Positions 1 through 8,166 of a DNA stretch of 39,220 bases are shown one piece after another. Where the stretch lies: contig JAQTZP010000006.1 of assembly GCA_028687715.1 (NCBI GenBank), forward strand, positions 1 to 39,220, given 5' to 3'. The number at the start of each line of letters is the position of its first letter. Positions within the stretch are counted from its first letter, which is position 1. The notes beneath the pieces are model-generated. The model was not told the origin of the DNA, searched no databases, and saw nothing but the letters and a program-made list of their open reading frames with translations. The DNA is from Minisyncoccota bacterium. Its GTDB lineage: Bacteria; Patescibacteriota; Minisyncoccia; Minisyncoccales; GWA2-38-27. The translations under genes were made by a program, and so were the position numbers.

Positions 1-84
1 TAAACCGGACACGGATTGTCCGTTAAGCCATGCCGCATACATAGCCCTTCTCATATACGGCAATAATTTGGTATTCTTATGCAT
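1..84 (-). pseudogene. Insertion-sequence transposase, N-terminal 28 residues only (cut by window edge)
   Basis: Reading leftwards from the ATG at 84, the frame stays open to base 1 and begins MHKNTKLLPYMRRAMYAAW. This looks like the N-terminal helix-turn-helix start of an IS481- or IS3-like DDE transposase, with a short basic N terminus before the first HTH helix. The rest lies outside the window, so the family is inferred from the N terminus and element layout. The first nine codons recur at 39194-39220 on the plus strand. The start codon directly abuts the long hairpin at 85-145. Confidence 0.6.
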
Positions 85-186
85 AGAGAGGATGGTTAAT
101 GTTAGTAATCTTTGAACCTTTACTAACCATTTTAACCGCCTCTCTTTTTTTACGAAAGTGGATACAACGCTAGTTTAACTTACAGG
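58..186 (-). mobile_element. 5' end of an insertion sequence, left copy
   Basis: This 129-bp segment is repeated in inverted orientation at 39092-39220 with a single difference (C128 here, A39150 there). Similarity stops abruptly at 186/187. On the minus strand the element starts CCTGTAAGTTAAACTAGCG and runs through a hairpin into the transposase ATG at 84, so the body points out of the window. Target duplications cannot be checked because the other end of the element is outside. Confidence 0.85.
85..145 (-). promoter_or_regulatory. Long hairpin ahead of the transposase start codon; terminator on the other strand
   Basis: Outer arms AGAGAGG (85-91) and CCTCTCT (139-145), middle arms GGTTAA/TTAACC and inner arms GTTAGTAA (101-108)/TTACTAAC (120-127) form a stem of about 21 pairs around an 11-nt loop. 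On the plus strand it is followed by seven T (145-151), an intrinsic terminator. On the minus strand the 3' arm ends at the transposase ATG and the GAGAGG arm could act as Shine-Dalgarno, so read-through transcripts would hide the start. Insertion sequences such as IS10 and IS50 are known to silence read-through expression this way. Confidence 0.75.
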
Positions 187-210
187 TTTTTGGGCGCATG
201 CGAGGATAAT

Positions 211-236
211 AAAAAAACAGCGGGTTTTGCGCTGTT
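211..236 (-). terminator. Intrinsic terminator of the NYN gene
   Basis: Arms AACAGCG (216-222) and CGCTGTT (230-236) form a 7-bp stem. Read on the minus strand, the stem is followed by a T tract (complement of 211-217), just downstream of the NYN gene stop. Confidence 0.85.
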
Positions 237-249
237 ATTTATTCAAGTT

Positions 250-774
250 CTAAATTGTTGGAGAGAAATAATGAATCATTTTTCGTCCTGTCTTAGGGCT
301 TATATCAGCCATTTTCGAAAGTTCTTTAGATAAAGAAGAGCCTTTTGTCAAAGCAGGATCAAGCGCAGAAATCATTACAAGCAGCCCTCTTTTTTTAGCT
401 TTTTTTAACAAAGGGATAAAGTCTGAATCTCCAGAGACCAGACAAATATGAGTTAGCTCGGGATGAGTAATCCATTTTTCTGCTTTTTTTATTAGAGCAG
501 GGTCTACGGTGTCTTTTTTATCAGGGGAGCCCAAGGGTACTTTGGGACAGGTAAATGGGAAAAGACCGTTATCGTGAAGAAGCTGATAATCAGTATATGT
601 CATAAAGATAGGAGCGAAGAGAAAGGTGTCGAAGATTCCACCTGCTTCATCTTTTATCCATTGAAACAATCTTTTAAGAGCCGCTGCTCGCGAGAATCTT
701 TCAGGTACATATCTTTGTTCTCTGATTTTTTTAGATATATTTTCCCAATCGATGAGGACCAAGGCCAGAGACAT
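250..774 (-). CDS. NYN-domain (PIN-like) protein, putative ribonuclease
   Basis: The 174-residue protein has the acidic signatures of the NYN/LabA (DUF88) fold: VLIDWENI at residues 6-13, a central KKDTVDPALIKKA stretch and SGDSDFIPLL around residue 115. These aspartates would bind the metal used for RNA cleavage. Family members act as RNases or RNA-binding regulators; the substrate here is unknown. The ATG at 774 has GGGAG about 8 nt upstream. The gene has its own terminator and diverges from the gene at 934 across a shared palindromic promoter region, so its expression may be tied to that neighbour. Confidence 0.8.
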   Translation of the reverse strand: MSLALVLIDWENISKKIREQRYVPERFSRAAALKRLFQWIKDEAGGIFDTFLFAPIFMTYTDYQLLHDNGLFPFTCPKVPLGSPDKKDTVDPALIKKAEKWITHPELTHICLVSGDSDFIPLLKKAKKRGLLVMISALDPALTKGSSLSKELSKMADISPKTGRKMIHYFSPTI

Positions 775-833
775 GCTTTTTCTCCCATAACGGTTGTCAA
801 TGTACTTTATATCCTTTTCTGGATAATTTTATT

Positions 834-862
834 ATTCTATATCTCAACATTAGATTTGTCAA
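834..862 (-). promoter_or_regulatory. Promoter of the NYN gene
   Basis: On the minus strand TTGACA (862-857), a 17-bp spacer and TAGAAT (839-834) make a near-consensus sigma-70 promoter. Its -35 box lies inside the palindrome at 848-881. Confidence 0.7.
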
Positions 863-881
863 CATTGACACTAATCTAATG
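848..881. promoter_or_regulatory. 34-bp palindromic operator overlapping both divergent -35 boxes
   Basis: CATTAGATT (848-856) pairs with AATCTAATG (873-881), and TGTCAA (857-862) with TTGACA (865-870), around a central CA. The only asymmetry is the CT at 871-872. The inner arms are exactly the two outward-facing -35 boxes. A dimeric repressor bound here would block both promoters; no regulator is identified. Confidence 0.65.
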
Positions 882-893
882 TTATGATATTTT
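865..893 (+). promoter_or_regulatory. Promoter of the gene at 934
   Basis: TTGACA (865-870), a 17-bp spacer and TATTTT (888-893). It leads to a short leader with a strong AAAGGAG Shine-Dalgarno site just before the ATG at 934. Confidence 0.6.
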
Positions 894-933
894 AAAAATA
901 ATCTAATTTGTTCTTTTTGAAAGGAGCTAAGAT

Positions 934-1554
934 ATGAGCGGTTTGTTGGAAGGCAGGGCAAAGCTGTTGATGCTTCAGTTTACTTTTAGCAGCAAGGCGA
1001 TGCTTCCGAGCGGTCTGGCTGAGAAAGCCAAAGAAACAATCAGCGAAATGATGGAGCGCAGATCAAAAACAACAGGAATAAAATTCATTGATCCTGTTGA
1101 AAAAGTTTCTATTTCTCTTTTTCCAAAAGATTTAATGATGGTCGGATATGTGCTTGTTGATGCGTTCTATACAGTGCGTACCAATGCGTACGCAAAGAAT
1201 TATTACATAGTCCGCTTCATTTTCGCCACAGAGGATAATGCATATCCTTCTTTTGCTCTCATCGAGCATCAGAATTCAACGTTAGACGCGCTTTTGGGTA
1301 TATCTCAAAACGCAATATGGAGGGTCCGCGCTTTTCTTAATCCTTTTGTCAGGAACGGAGAAATTATTGACGATTGTCATTCTATCAGCATTAATCTTGA
1401 TAGCAGAAGGTCTTTAATAAACAATGATGGAAGTCCTGTTATAGAATGGGAGAAAGATGAACAAGGAAAACGCATCGGAACCGAACCTGTTCCGGTTAAG
1501 CCGAAGCTTTTTCTAAGAATTAAGGACGATGATATTCGAATAATTCGCTGTTAA
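934..1554 (+). CDS. Unknown protein, 206 residues
   Basis: I do not recognise a family. The start is secure: an AAAGGAG ribosome-binding site about 8 nt before the ATG. The protein is soluble, with a mixed alpha/beta pattern, no signal peptide, no membrane segment and no cysteine motif. The first helix-rich 50 residues (GLAEKAKETISEMMERRSK) are followed by beta-strand-like stretches. It is a single gene with its own promoter and terminator, divergent from the NYN nuclease and sharing a palindromic operator with it, so the two may be co-regulated. No function is proposed. Confidence 0.75.
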   Translation: MSGLLEGRAKLLMLQFTFSSKAMLPSGLAEKAKETISEMMERRSKTTGIKFIDPVEKVSISLFPKDLMMVGYVLVDAFYTVRTNAYAKNYYIVRFIFATEDNAYPSFALIEHQNSTLDALLGISQNAIWRVRAFLNPFVRNGEIIDDCHSISINLDSRRSLINNDGSPVIEWEKDEQGKRIGTEPVPVKPKLFLRIKDDDIRIIRC

Positions 1555-1568
1555 ATCTTATACAAAAT

Positions 1569-1600
1569 GGCCGGGGTTATTGTCAGCCCGGTCTTTTTTT
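1569..1600 (+). terminator. Intrinsic terminator after the 934 gene
   Basis: GGCCGGG (1569-1575) pairs with CCCGGTC (1587-1593, one G-T pair) and is followed by a T tract to 1600. Confidence 0.85.
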
Positions 1601-1625
1601 ATTGAAAAAAATGAGTTATCTTTGC

Positions 1626-2711
1626 TTATTTTAACCTCAAGCTCATTCTATGCTCCTTAGGATCAATTGATAGTATTTGAAAGTCGTATTTCTTACCCAC
1701 CTCTAAATCTTCCTCCATTTTCTTCTGGGTTCCAAATTCAGAAATATGGCATAATCCTTGGATCTCTGGAGATAATTGGATAAATGCTCCAAAAGGGTTT
1801 ATCTTTGTGACTTCTCCTTTTATAATATCATCTTTTTTATACTCCTTTTCAATATCCTTCCAAGGGTCTTCTTTCAATGCCTTTAAAGAAAGAGATATCT
1901 TTTCATTTTGAATATCAATGATTTTAGCTTTGACTTTCTGGCCTACTTTTACTGTTTCGCTTGGCTTTTCTATAAGGCGCCAGTCAAGTTCTGAAATATG
2001 GATAAGCCCTTCAAGCTCTGGAGTTTTTCCTTCAGCAGTTTTTTCTTTGGCTGAGAACCTTATAAACGCCCCAAAATCAACAACGCCTGTTATCTCTCCT
2101 TCAACAATATCCCCTATACTGTAGTTTTTAAGAATTTCTTTTATTTCTCTGGTTTCTTTTGCCCTTTCTGATAAAATCAGCTTATTTTCTTCAGAGCTGA
2201 TGTCAAAAATCTTAACTTCCATTTCTTTGCCTACAAATTTCTGAAGAGCTTTAAGAATCTTTAAGTTGTCTCCTCCTTCTACTTTCGGATAGTTGTCAGA
2301 AGACAATTGGGAAACAGGCAAGAAGGCAGGTATTCCTTCAACCTCTGCCAAAAGTCCTCCTTTATTGGCGCCCAAGATTTTAACAATTAAAATCTCATCA
2401 TCATCTTTCCTTTTCTTTAAAGAATCCCAAGCCATTTCTTTTCCGGCCTTGCTTAAAGAAAGTTCAGTATAGCCGTCTTCGTTTTCAGTTTCCACTATTT
2501 TGGCAAAGATAACATCTCCGACTTTTGACCTTTTTAATTGATCCTTAGCCTCATAAAACTCTTTTCCGTATATTATGCCTGTTCCTATATTTCCCAAATC
2601 AATAAAGACAGAGGATCTTCCTTTGCCTATAATTTTCCCTTCAATGATTTCTCCATTTTTTGGGATTTTAATCAGGTTGATATAATTATCTGTGCTTTTT
2701 GCCGCTTCCAT
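1626..2711 (-). CDS. rpsA: 30S ribosomal protein S1 (four S1 repeats)
   Basis: Four OB-fold S1 repeats follow one another: about residues 20-90 (GEIIEGKIIGKGRSSVFIDL), 105-185, 200-280 (GDIVEGEITGVVDFGAFIRF) and 290-361 (DIIKGEVTKINPFGAFIQL). S1 binds mRNA and brings it to the 30S subunit. The length, 361 residues, is short next to six-repeat proteobacterial S1 but usual for streamlined lineages. The frame is open upstream to a TTG at 2756, but that stretch is the promoter itself (TTGTCT, 17 bp, TATATT at 2756-2728). I therefore start at the ATG at 2711, which has no clear Shine-Dalgarno site. Confidence 0.88.
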   Translation of the reverse strand: MEAAKSTDNYINLIKIPKNGEIIEGKIIGKGRSSVFIDLGNIGTGIIYGKEFYEAKDQLKRSKVGDVIFAKIVETENEDGYTELSLSKAGKEMAWDSLKKRKDDDEILIVKILGANKGGLLAEVEGIPAFLPVSQLSSDNYPKVEGGDNLKILKALQKFVGKEMEVKIFDISSEENKLILSERAKETREIKEILKNYSIGDIVEGEITGVVDFGAFIRFSAKEKTAEGKTPELEGLIHISELDWRLIEKPSETVKVGQKVKAKIIDIQNEKISLSLKALKEDPWKDIEKEYKKDDIIKGEVTKINPFGAFIQLSPEIQGLCHISEFGTQKKMEEDLEVGKKYDFQILSIDPKEHRMSLRLK

Positions 2712-2727
2712 AATTTTGTATAAACCA

Positions 2728-2756
2728 AATATATCATATATTATAAAATCAGACAA
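2728..2756 (-). promoter_or_regulatory. Promoter of rpsA
   Basis: TTGTCT (2756-2751), a 17-bp spacer and TATATT (2733-2728) on the minus strand, about 17 nt before the ATG at 2711. It implies a very short leader. Confidence 0.55.
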
Positions 2757-2771
2757 GAGTTTTACGGCTTA

Positions 2772-2800
2772 TTGAACTGAATTTCTATTTATGGTAAAAT
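2772..2800 (+). promoter_or_regulatory. Promoter of the MBL-gyrA gene group
   Basis: TTGAAC (2772-2777), a 17-bp spacer and TAAAAT (2795-2800), 35 nt before the ATG at 2836 and divergent from rpsA. Confidence 0.6.
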
Positions 2801-2835
2801 GACTAAAACGCAAATAAAATTGTATTTTTTATTTT

Positions 2836-3459
2836 ATGAATATCAATTGGTGCGGCCAGACCTGTTTTAGGATAATCAGCTCAAGGCTTAAAAACGGCTC
2901 GGTAAATATATTAATTGACCCTATTGACGATGGCAGCGGTCTTCGCTTACCTAAAATTGATGCTGATATTTTAATACTAACCCATGATGCTGGATCTATA
3001 AAAGGAGTTTCAAGCAGCGCTTTTGTAATTGATGGGCCTGGAGAATATGATATCAAAGAAGCATACATCAAGGGCATTGATTCGTCAGGCGAGAATAAGT
3101 CAGCTATCTTTACAATTGAGACAGAAGAGATGAAAATCTGCCATATGGGGCTTATCAGTCAAACAGAGCTTAGTTCAGACCAGCTTGAAAAAATAGGAGA
3201 AGTTGATGTTTTAATGGTGCCTGTAGGAGGAAAAAGATCTCTTGATGCCAAATCAGCTATTAAGATTATATCTCAGATTGAACCCAAGATTACCATACCG
3301 ATGTATTATCAGATTCCCAAGCTCAAAGAGAAGCTAGACAGCTTAGATGTTTTCTTAAAGTCTTTGGGAATTAAGTCTTTGGCTCCAGTGCCCAAATTAT
3401 CTATTAAAAAGAAAGACCTTTCGTCAGAAGAAGCTAAGATAGTGGTGCTTGAGCCTTAA
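2836..3459 (+). CDS. MBL-fold protein with degenerate metal site
   Basis: The 207-residue protein follows the UlaG/COG2220 branch of the metallo-beta-lactamase superfamily: MNINWCGQTCFRI at the start, ILIDPIDDG near 25-33, ILILTHD at 45-51, an FVIDGPGEYDI strand and a late ITIPMYYQIP segment. The classical HxHxDH motif is missing: ILTHD is followed by AGSIKG. It may bind metal differently or have lost hydrolase activity. It leads a tight cluster with a small membrane protein (6-bp gap) and gyrA, probably one operon. The substrate is unknown. Confidence 0.72.
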   Translation: MNINWCGQTCFRIISSRLKNGSVNILIDPIDDGSGLRLPKIDADILILTHDAGSIKGVSSSAFVIDGPGEYDIKEAYIKGIDSSGENKSAIFTIETEEMKICHMGLISQTELSSDQLEKIGEVDVLMVPVGGKRSLDAKSAIKIISQIEPKITIPMYYQIPKLKEKLDSLDVFLKSLGIKSLAPVPKLSIKKKDLSSEEAKIVVLEP

Positions 3460-3465
3460 TCTCTA

Positions 3466-3762
3466 ATGATGAATTTATTAAAAAAGATTCAAGCTCAGCC
3501 AGAGCATATTAGAAGAAGAATATTATGGACTGTTGTTGTTGTGTTAGGAATTATTTTAATGCTTTTCTATGTAAATGGAGTTGTAAGGAGCTTAAAAGAA
3601 TTAAAAGAAGAAGTTTCATTTGATATGCCTGAAGAATTAAGTCATAAGATAGAAGAAATAAAAAGTATAAATATTCCAGATTCAGCCAAGAGCCAGATAG
3701 AAGAGGAAATAAAAAGGTTGGAAGAAATGAATGATAAAGAGGCAACACCAGATGCTGAATAA
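3466..3762 (+). CDS. Small single-pass membrane protein with coiled coil
   Basis: 98 residues: a basic N terminus (HIRRRILW), one hydrophobic segment at about 20-41 and a charged, helical C-terminal half rich in E and K that probably forms a coiled coil. It sits 6 bp after the MBL gene and 2 bp before gyrA, so it is almost certainly co-transcribed and perhaps translationally coupled. I do not recognise the family. It could be a membrane anchor or scaffold, but there is no direct evidence. Confidence 0.7.
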   Translation: MMNLLKKIQAQPEHIRRRILWTVVVVLGIILMLFYVNGVVRSLKELKEEVSFDMPEELSHKIEEIKSINIPDSAKSQIEEEIKRLEEMNDKEATPDAE

Positions 3763-3764
3763 TT

Positions 3765-6731
3765 ATGGCTAAGGATAATCCCCCAAAATTAAATACTATA
3801 GGACGTATTAAAGACAGAGAAATAGTTGAAGAGATGAAGGAGTCGTATCTTGACTATGCGATGTCTGTTATTGTGGCGCGCGCTCTCCCTGATGTAAGAG
3901 ATGGTTTAAAGCCTGTTCATCGTAGGATTTTGTATGCGATGCTGGAAGAAGGACTTCATCACAATGCTAAATTCAGAAAATCAGCTACAGTAGTGGGATC
4001 GGTTTTAGGCCGTTATCATCCGCATGGCGATGTAGCGGTTTATGATTCTTTAGTAAGAATGGCTCAGGATTTTTCATTAAGATACCCTTTGATTCAAGGT
4101 CAAGGGAATTTTGGTTGTTTTTCAAAAGATACAAAAATCAGATTAACCGATGGAAGAAGTTTATCATTTAGTGAATTAATTAAAGAACAAAAAAAAGGAA
4201 AAAGGCACTGGACATTTTCTTTCAATAGAAAAAGCGGTAAAGTTGAAATCGCAGAAATTAAGAAGCCGCGGCTAACAAAAAAGAATGAGAGAATAATAGA
4301 ACTTACATTAGATAGTGGAGAAAAAGTTAAATGCACCCCAAATCATAGATTTATGCTCAGAGACGGAAGTTATAGGGAGGCAACAGATTTGAAGTCAGAA
4401 GATTCTTTGATGCCTTTTTACAGCAAGTTCTATAACGGAGAACAGGATAAAAATCTAAAAGGTTATGAAATGGTTTATAATTCAGTAGGTTCAGAAAAAT
4501 ATAATCATAAAATAATCTCTATAAAAACCCTTTCTGCAAAAGAAGATGTTTATGATTTAACAATAGATAATTTACATAATTTTCTCTTAGATGCAGGGGT
4601 ATTTGTCCATAATTCCATAGATGGAGATCCTCCTGCTGCAATGCGTTACAGCGAGGCAAAACTTTCTAAAATAGGAGAGAAGATGCTGGAAGATATTTCA
4701 AAAGACACAGTTGACTTTATAGACAACTATGATGGAACCAGGAAAGAACCGGTAGTTCTGCCTTCTCCTTTGCCCCAGCTTCTTTTAAACGGCTCTGTCG
4801 GGATTGCTGTTGGCATGGCTACCAATATCCCTCCGCATAATATCTCTGAGGTCTCTGATGCTTTGATTCAGTTAATAGATTATCCAAAGACTGAAACTGA
4901 AGACCTCTTTAAACTTATAAAGGGTCCTGATTTCCCTACCGGAGGAATTATCTACGGGAAAAATGATATAATCTCTGCTTATTCCCAGGGAAAGGGCCCC
5001 ATTGTAGTTAGAGGCAGGGCGGAAATAACAGAAACTAAAACAGGCCTAAGCCAGATTATTATTTCAGAGATTCCCTTTCAGGTTTCTAAATCAACCTTAG
5101 TAGAGCAGTTCGCCAAGCTGGTTCAGGAAAAGAAAGTAGTGGGGATAAAAGATATCAGAGATGAATCAGACAGAGAAGGAATGAGAATTGTAATTGATCT
5201 TCAAAAAGGCTCTTTCCCTCAGAAGATTTTAAACAGGCTTTATAAGTTTACTGACCTGCAGAAGACCTTTCACCTGAATATGCTTGCCTTGGTTGAAGGA
5301 ATCCAGCCAAGGGTTTTATCTCTTTCAGACGCCTTAAACTTCTTTATAGACCATAGAAAAGAAGTGGTTTATAGGAGAACTAAATACGATTTAGAAAGAG
5401 CAAAGGAAAGAGTTCACATCTTGGAAGGGCTTCATAAGTGTTTAAATAATATTGATGCTGTTATAAAGACCATTAAGTCTTCAAAGAGCAGAGAAGACGC
5501 CAAGATTAACTTGATGAAGAAATTCAGGCTTACTGAAATTCAGGCAAACGCAATACTTGAAACAAAGCTGTCTGCTTTGGCAAAATTAGAGCGTCAGAAA
5601 ATAGAAGAAGAGCTTAAAGCGCTTCAGTTAAAAATTAAAGAATTAACTTCTGTTTTGAATAATCCTAAGAAAATAAAAGAAGTGGTTAAAAAAGAGCTTA
5701 TAGAATTAAAACAGGAGTTTGGAGATGAAAGGAAAACAAAGGTTTTATCTCAGCAGGTTGGAGAAATAGCAGAGGAGGATTTAATACCTCATGAGGAAAC
5801 AATTATAACTTTAACCCAGGGAGGATATATCAAAAGAATCAATCCCTCTACCTACAAAATACAGAAAAGAGGGGGAAAAGGCATTTTAGGCATGAAGACA
5901 CTGCAGGATGATATCGTAGAGCATTTTCTGCCTGCCGAAACTCACGATTCTTTGTATTTCTTTACTGATTCAGGCAAGGTTTTCAAAACAATGGTTTATG
6001 AAATTCCAGAGGGAACAAGAGTTGCCAGAGGTAGGGGTCTTTTGAATTTCTTAGAGGTTTCCTCTGAAGAAAAAGTCCTTTCTCTTTTAACCATTGAGAA
6101 AAAGGACATAGAAGAAAAGATAAAAGATTTAATAATGGTTACTAAAAATGGTATAATTAAAAGAACAGCGCTTGAGGAGTTTAAAAACATTCGCAAATCA
6201 GGTTTGGTGGCTATCGGACTCAAGAAAGACGACCTGTTGAAAAAAGTAGCTAAAAGCACAGGAGAAGAAGAGGTAATAATTGTCACTTCCGGGGGTCAGT
6301 CAATCAGGTTTAAGGAAAAAGAAATAAGGGAAATGGGCAGGCCTGCTTCAGGCATCAGAGGGATTTATTTAAAGAAATCAGACGAAGTTGTAGGAATGGA
6401 TGTTATAAAGAATAAAAAAGAATTAAAGCAGTATCTTTTGGTGGTCACAGAAAACGGATATGGAAAAAGAACAGATGTTAAAGAATACAGGCTTCAGAAA
6501 AGAGGCGGAACAGGCATTAAAACAGCCAATATTACTCCAAAGACAGGCAGGTTGGTGTTTTCCAAGGTTTTAATAGGAGATGAAGAAGAAGACTTAATCG
6601 TAATCTCCCAAAAAGGGCAGGTGATAAGGACCAAGATATCTTCGATTGCTAAGCTTAACCGTCCAACTCAGGGAGTAAGAATAATGAGGCTTGATGATAA
6701 AGATAAAGTTGCCTCAGCAATGTGTATATAA
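3765..6731 (+). CDS. gyrA: DNA gyrase subunit A with an in-frame mini-intein
   Basis: GyrA breaks and rejoins DNA within the A2B2 gyrase. The 988-residue precursor carries extein residues 1-117, an intein at 118-283 and extein 284-988, giving an 822-residue mature protein. The catalytic tyrosine lies in AAMRY at precursor residue 295 (129 after splicing). The C-terminal beta-pinwheel contains a GyrA box (QKRGGKG), needed for negative supercoiling, which marks it as GyrA rather than ParC. The gene starts 2 bp after the upstream small gene; a methyltransferase begins 5 bp after its stop. Confidence 0.95.
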   Translation: MAKDNPPKLNTIGRIKDREIVEEMKESYLDYAMSVIVARALPDVRDGLKPVHRRILYAMLEEGLHHNAKFRKSATVVGSVLGRYHPHGDVAVYDSLVRMAQDFSLRYPLIQGQGNFGCFSKDTKIRLTDGRSLSFSELIKEQKKGKRHWTFSFNRKSGKVEIAEIKKPRLTKKNERIIELTLDSGEKVKCTPNHRFMLRDGSYREATDLKSEDSLMPFYSKFYNGEQDKNLKGYEMVYNSVGSEKYNHKIISIKTLSAKEDVYDLTIDNLHNFLLDAGVFVHNSIDGDPPAAMRYSEAKLSKIGEKMLEDISKDTVDFIDNYDGTRKEPVVLPSPLPQLLLNGSVGIAVGMATNIPPHNISEVSDALIQLIDYPKTETEDLFKLIKGPDFPTGGIIYGKNDIISAYSQGKGPIVVRGRAEITETKTGLSQIIISEIPFQVSKSTLVEQFAKLVQEKKVVGIKDIRDESDREGMRIVIDLQKGSFPQKILNRLYKFTDLQKTFHLNMLALVEGIQPRVLSLSDALNFFIDHRKEVVYRRTKYDLERAKERVHILEGLHKCLNNIDAVIKTIKSSKSREDAKINLMKKFRLTEIQANAILETKLSALAKLERQKIEEELKALQLKIKELTSVLNNPKKIKEVVKKELIELKQEFGDERKTKVLSQQVGEIAEEDLIPHEETIITLTQGGYIKRINPSTYKIQKRGGKGILGMKTLQDDIVEHFLPAETHDSLYFFTDSGKVFKTMVYEIPEGTRVARGRGLLNFLEVSSEEKVLSLLTIEKKDIEEKIKDLIMVTKNGIIKRTALEEFKNIRKSGLVAIGLKKDDLLKKVAKSTGEEEVIIVTSGGQSIRFKEKEIREMGRPASGIRGIYLKKSDEVVGMDVIKNKKELKQYLLVVTENGYGKRTDVKEYRLQKRGGTGIKTANITPKTGRLVFSKVLIGDEEEDLIVISQKGQVIRTKISSIAKLNRPTQGVRIMRLDDKDKVASAMCI
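4116..4613 (+). other. GyrA mini-intein (166 residues), no homing endonuclease
   Basis: The intein begins with Cys118 after GNFG and ends with VHN (Asn283) before Ser284 of SIDGD, in a conserved part of gyrase just ahead of the active-site tyrosine. Block A is CFSKDTKI, block B is CTPNHRFM (TxxH), block F is [13 protein letters not shown] and block G is VFVHN. All residues for standard protein splicing are present: Cys1, block B His, penultimate His, terminal Asn and Ser+1. The 60 or so residues between B and F are too short for an endonuclease and read like a deletion scar. Confidence 0.93.
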
Positions 6732-6736
6732 ATAAT

Positions 6737-7258
6737 ATGGATTTCTTAAACCCAGATGAAGTTTTAAACCAGATTAACCTTCGTTCTGATATGACAGCAG
6801 CTGATTTCGGCTCCAGTTCAGGCGGTTTTACAATTCCTTTGGCTAAAAGACTTGAAGACGGACTGGTTTATGCTTTAGATATCCAAGAAGCGCCCTTATC
6901 ATCCTTAAAAGGACTTCTTTTTTTTAAAAGAATTAAAAACGTAAGGATTATAAGGTGTGATTTAGAAAAGCCTCACGGCTCAACTCTGCCTGATTCTTCT
7001 TTGGATTTGGTTTTAATTTCAAATGTTTTATTTCAGTCAGATAATAAAAATGCTATACTAAAAGAAGCTGAAAGGGTCTTAAGGCAGAAAGGGGAATTAG
7101 TAGTGATTGACTGGCTTAAGAAAGTATCCCAAGGACCGAACAAAGGAAGGGTTTCATCAGAGGAGGTTAAGAAATTATCAGAGAAGCTTAACTTTAAGCT
7201 AAAGAAGGAGTTTCAGCCCGGCAAATACCATTTCGGCTTGATTTTTATAAAAAAGTGA
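6737..7258 (+). CDS. Class I SAM-dependent methyltransferase
   Basis: The 173-residue protein has a Rossmann-type fold: motif I AADFGSSSGGFTIPLAKRL (SAM binding), an acidic residue ending strand 2 (YALDIQ), LDLVLISNVLF as motif IV and a GELVVIDWLK strand. The substrate cannot be told; the layout resembles small-molecule (UbiE/type 11-like) methyltransferases. The frame also opens at 6722 inside gyrA, but the ATG at 6737, 5 bp after the gyrA stop, fits the family start better. Its TGA overlaps the GTG alternative start of the next gene. Confidence 0.82.
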   Translation: MDFLNPDEVLNQINLRSDMTAADFGSSSGGFTIPLAKRLEDGLVYALDIQEAPLSSLKGLLFFKRIKNVRIIRCDLEKPHGSTLPDSSLDLVLISNVLFQSDNKNAILKEAERVLRQKGELVVIDWLKKVSQGPNKGRVSSEEVKKLSEKLNFKLKKEFQPGKYHFGLIFIKK

Positions 7259-7269
7259 GATTTAATTAT

Positions 7270-7590
7270 ATGAAGAGATTATTTAAAACCTTATCTTTGA
7301 TGACTCTATTGATTTTATTTCCTTTGACAATAAGCGCTCTTGCAATAGATAATCCTATAAGTTCAAATACATTTGGTCAGTTTATTGTAAGACTGATTAA
7401 TCTTGTAAGGACTATTTCTTTACTTGTTGCGCCTATTATGATAATAATTGCTGGATATTTCTTTGTTACATCAATGGGGAACCCTGAAAAGATTCAAACA
7501 GCTCAAAGACTTATATTATGGACTGTTATTGGAATGATTATTGTTTTATCTGCCAGCGCATTAGTTACCCTTATTACAACAATCTTTTAA
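7270..7590 (+). CDS. TrbC/VirB2-like pilin, small membrane protein
   Basis: 106 residues: an N-terminal signal-like hydrophobic segment (LSLMTLLILFPLTISALA), then two membrane segments joined by a short polar loop (TSMGNPEKIQTAQR). This is the VirB2/TrbC pilin layout common in Patescibacteria. VirB2 proteins form the shaft of type IV secretion pili; here a surface pilus or DNA-uptake role is possible but unproven. A GTG at 7255 would add five residues and overlap the upstream stop; I prefer the ATG at 7270. A related gene follows after 38 bp. Confidence 0.7.
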   Translation: MKRLFKTLSLMTLLILFPLTISALAIDNPISSNTFGQFIVRLINLVRTISLLVAPIMIIIAGYFFVTSMGNPEKIQTAQRLILWTVIGMIIVLSASALVTLITTIF

Positions 7591-7628
7591 ATAAAAGGTC
7601 GTATAAATAAGATTAAAAAAATATAAAG

Positions 7629-7928
7629 ATGAAAAAGAATATTTTAGTTTTAACTTTAGTATTAACATTAGTTCCTGTTTTTGTTTTTGGTCAAACAGGA
7701 GGAGTACAAGGGGTTCTTGATAGGATAATTTCTTGGTTAGGATATTTCGTGGCCTCTGTAGCCGCTATTTTTATTATGATAGCTGGTTATTATTTTATTA
7801 CAGCCCAGGGAGATTCTGATAAGTTAGGTAAAGCTCGTAACATGATATTATATGCTATTATTGGTATAGTTGTTGTAGTTGTCGCAGTAGTACTAGCAGA
7901 TTTTGTAAAAAGCGCCTTTTCGATTTAA
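7629..7928 (+). CDS. TrbC/VirB2-like pilin, second copy
   Basis: 99 residues with the same plan as the preceding gene: a cleavable-looking signal peptide (ILVLTLVLTLVPVFVFG, cleavage near GQTGG) and two membrane segments separated by TAQGDSDKLGKARNM. The aligned loops (SMGNPEKIQTAQR and TAQGDSDKLGKAR) suggest tandem duplication and divergence. No ATPase or other type IV secretion gene is nearby, so any machine must be encoded elsewhere. A strong terminator follows. Confidence 0.72.
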   Translation: MKKNILVLTLVLTLVPVFVFGQTGGVQGVLDRIISWLGYFVASVAAIFIMIAGYYFITAQGDSDKLGKARNMILYAIIGIVVVVVAVVLADFVKSAFSI

Positions 7929-7962
7929 CCAAGTCAAGATAAATATTATTTTAAAATATCTA

Positions 7963-7993
7963 AAACAAAGGAAATTCTATTCCTTTGTTTTTA
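7963..7993 (+). terminator. Intrinsic terminator after the pilin pair
   Basis: AACAAAGGAA and TTCCTTTGTT form a perfect stem followed by a T-rich tract. It ends the gene run that begins at 2836. Confidence 0.88.
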
Positions 7994-8008
7994 TTTAAGA
8001 ATAAGTAT

Positions 8009-8037
8009 TTGCTTTTTATCTTATTTTCAATTAAATT
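8009..8037 (+). promoter_or_regulatory. Promoter of tRNA-Leu
   Basis: TTGCTT (8009-8014), a 17-bp spacer and TAAATT (8032-8037), ending 9 bp before the tRNA. Confidence 0.55.
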
Positions 8038-8046
8038 AAGAACTAA

Positions 8047-8128
8047 GGGCAGGTGGCGAAACTGGCAAACGCGCATGGTTTAGGACCATGTCCTTTAAAG
8101 GTTGTGGGTTCGAGTCCCACCCTGCCCA
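8047..8128 (+). tRNA. tRNA-Leu(UAG)
   Basis: Acceptor arms GGGCAGG (8047-8053) and CCTGCCC (8121-8127), anticodon stem CATGG/CCATG with loop TTTAGGA giving anticodon UAG, a long class II variable arm and T arm GTGGG-TTCGAGT-CCCAC. Discriminator A at 8128. CCA is not encoded, so it must be added by a nucleotidyltransferase. Confidence 0.96.
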
Positions 8129-8133
8129 TAAAA

Positions 8134-8165
8134 AAAACAGGCAGAGATTTATGCCTGTTTTATTT
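8134..8165. terminator. Bidirectional terminator between tRNA-Leu and hsp20
   Basis: AAAACAGGCA and TGCCTGTTTT form a 10-bp stem with A and T tracts on both sides. It serves tRNA-Leu on the plus strand and the hsp20 operon on the minus strand. Confidence 0.85.
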
Positions 8166-8166
8166 A

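Noticed and set aside
574-879. Plus-strand frame opposite the NYN gene
   Set aside because: Shadow of the NYN gene; no start signal and a hydrophobic tail from AT-rich promoter DNA.
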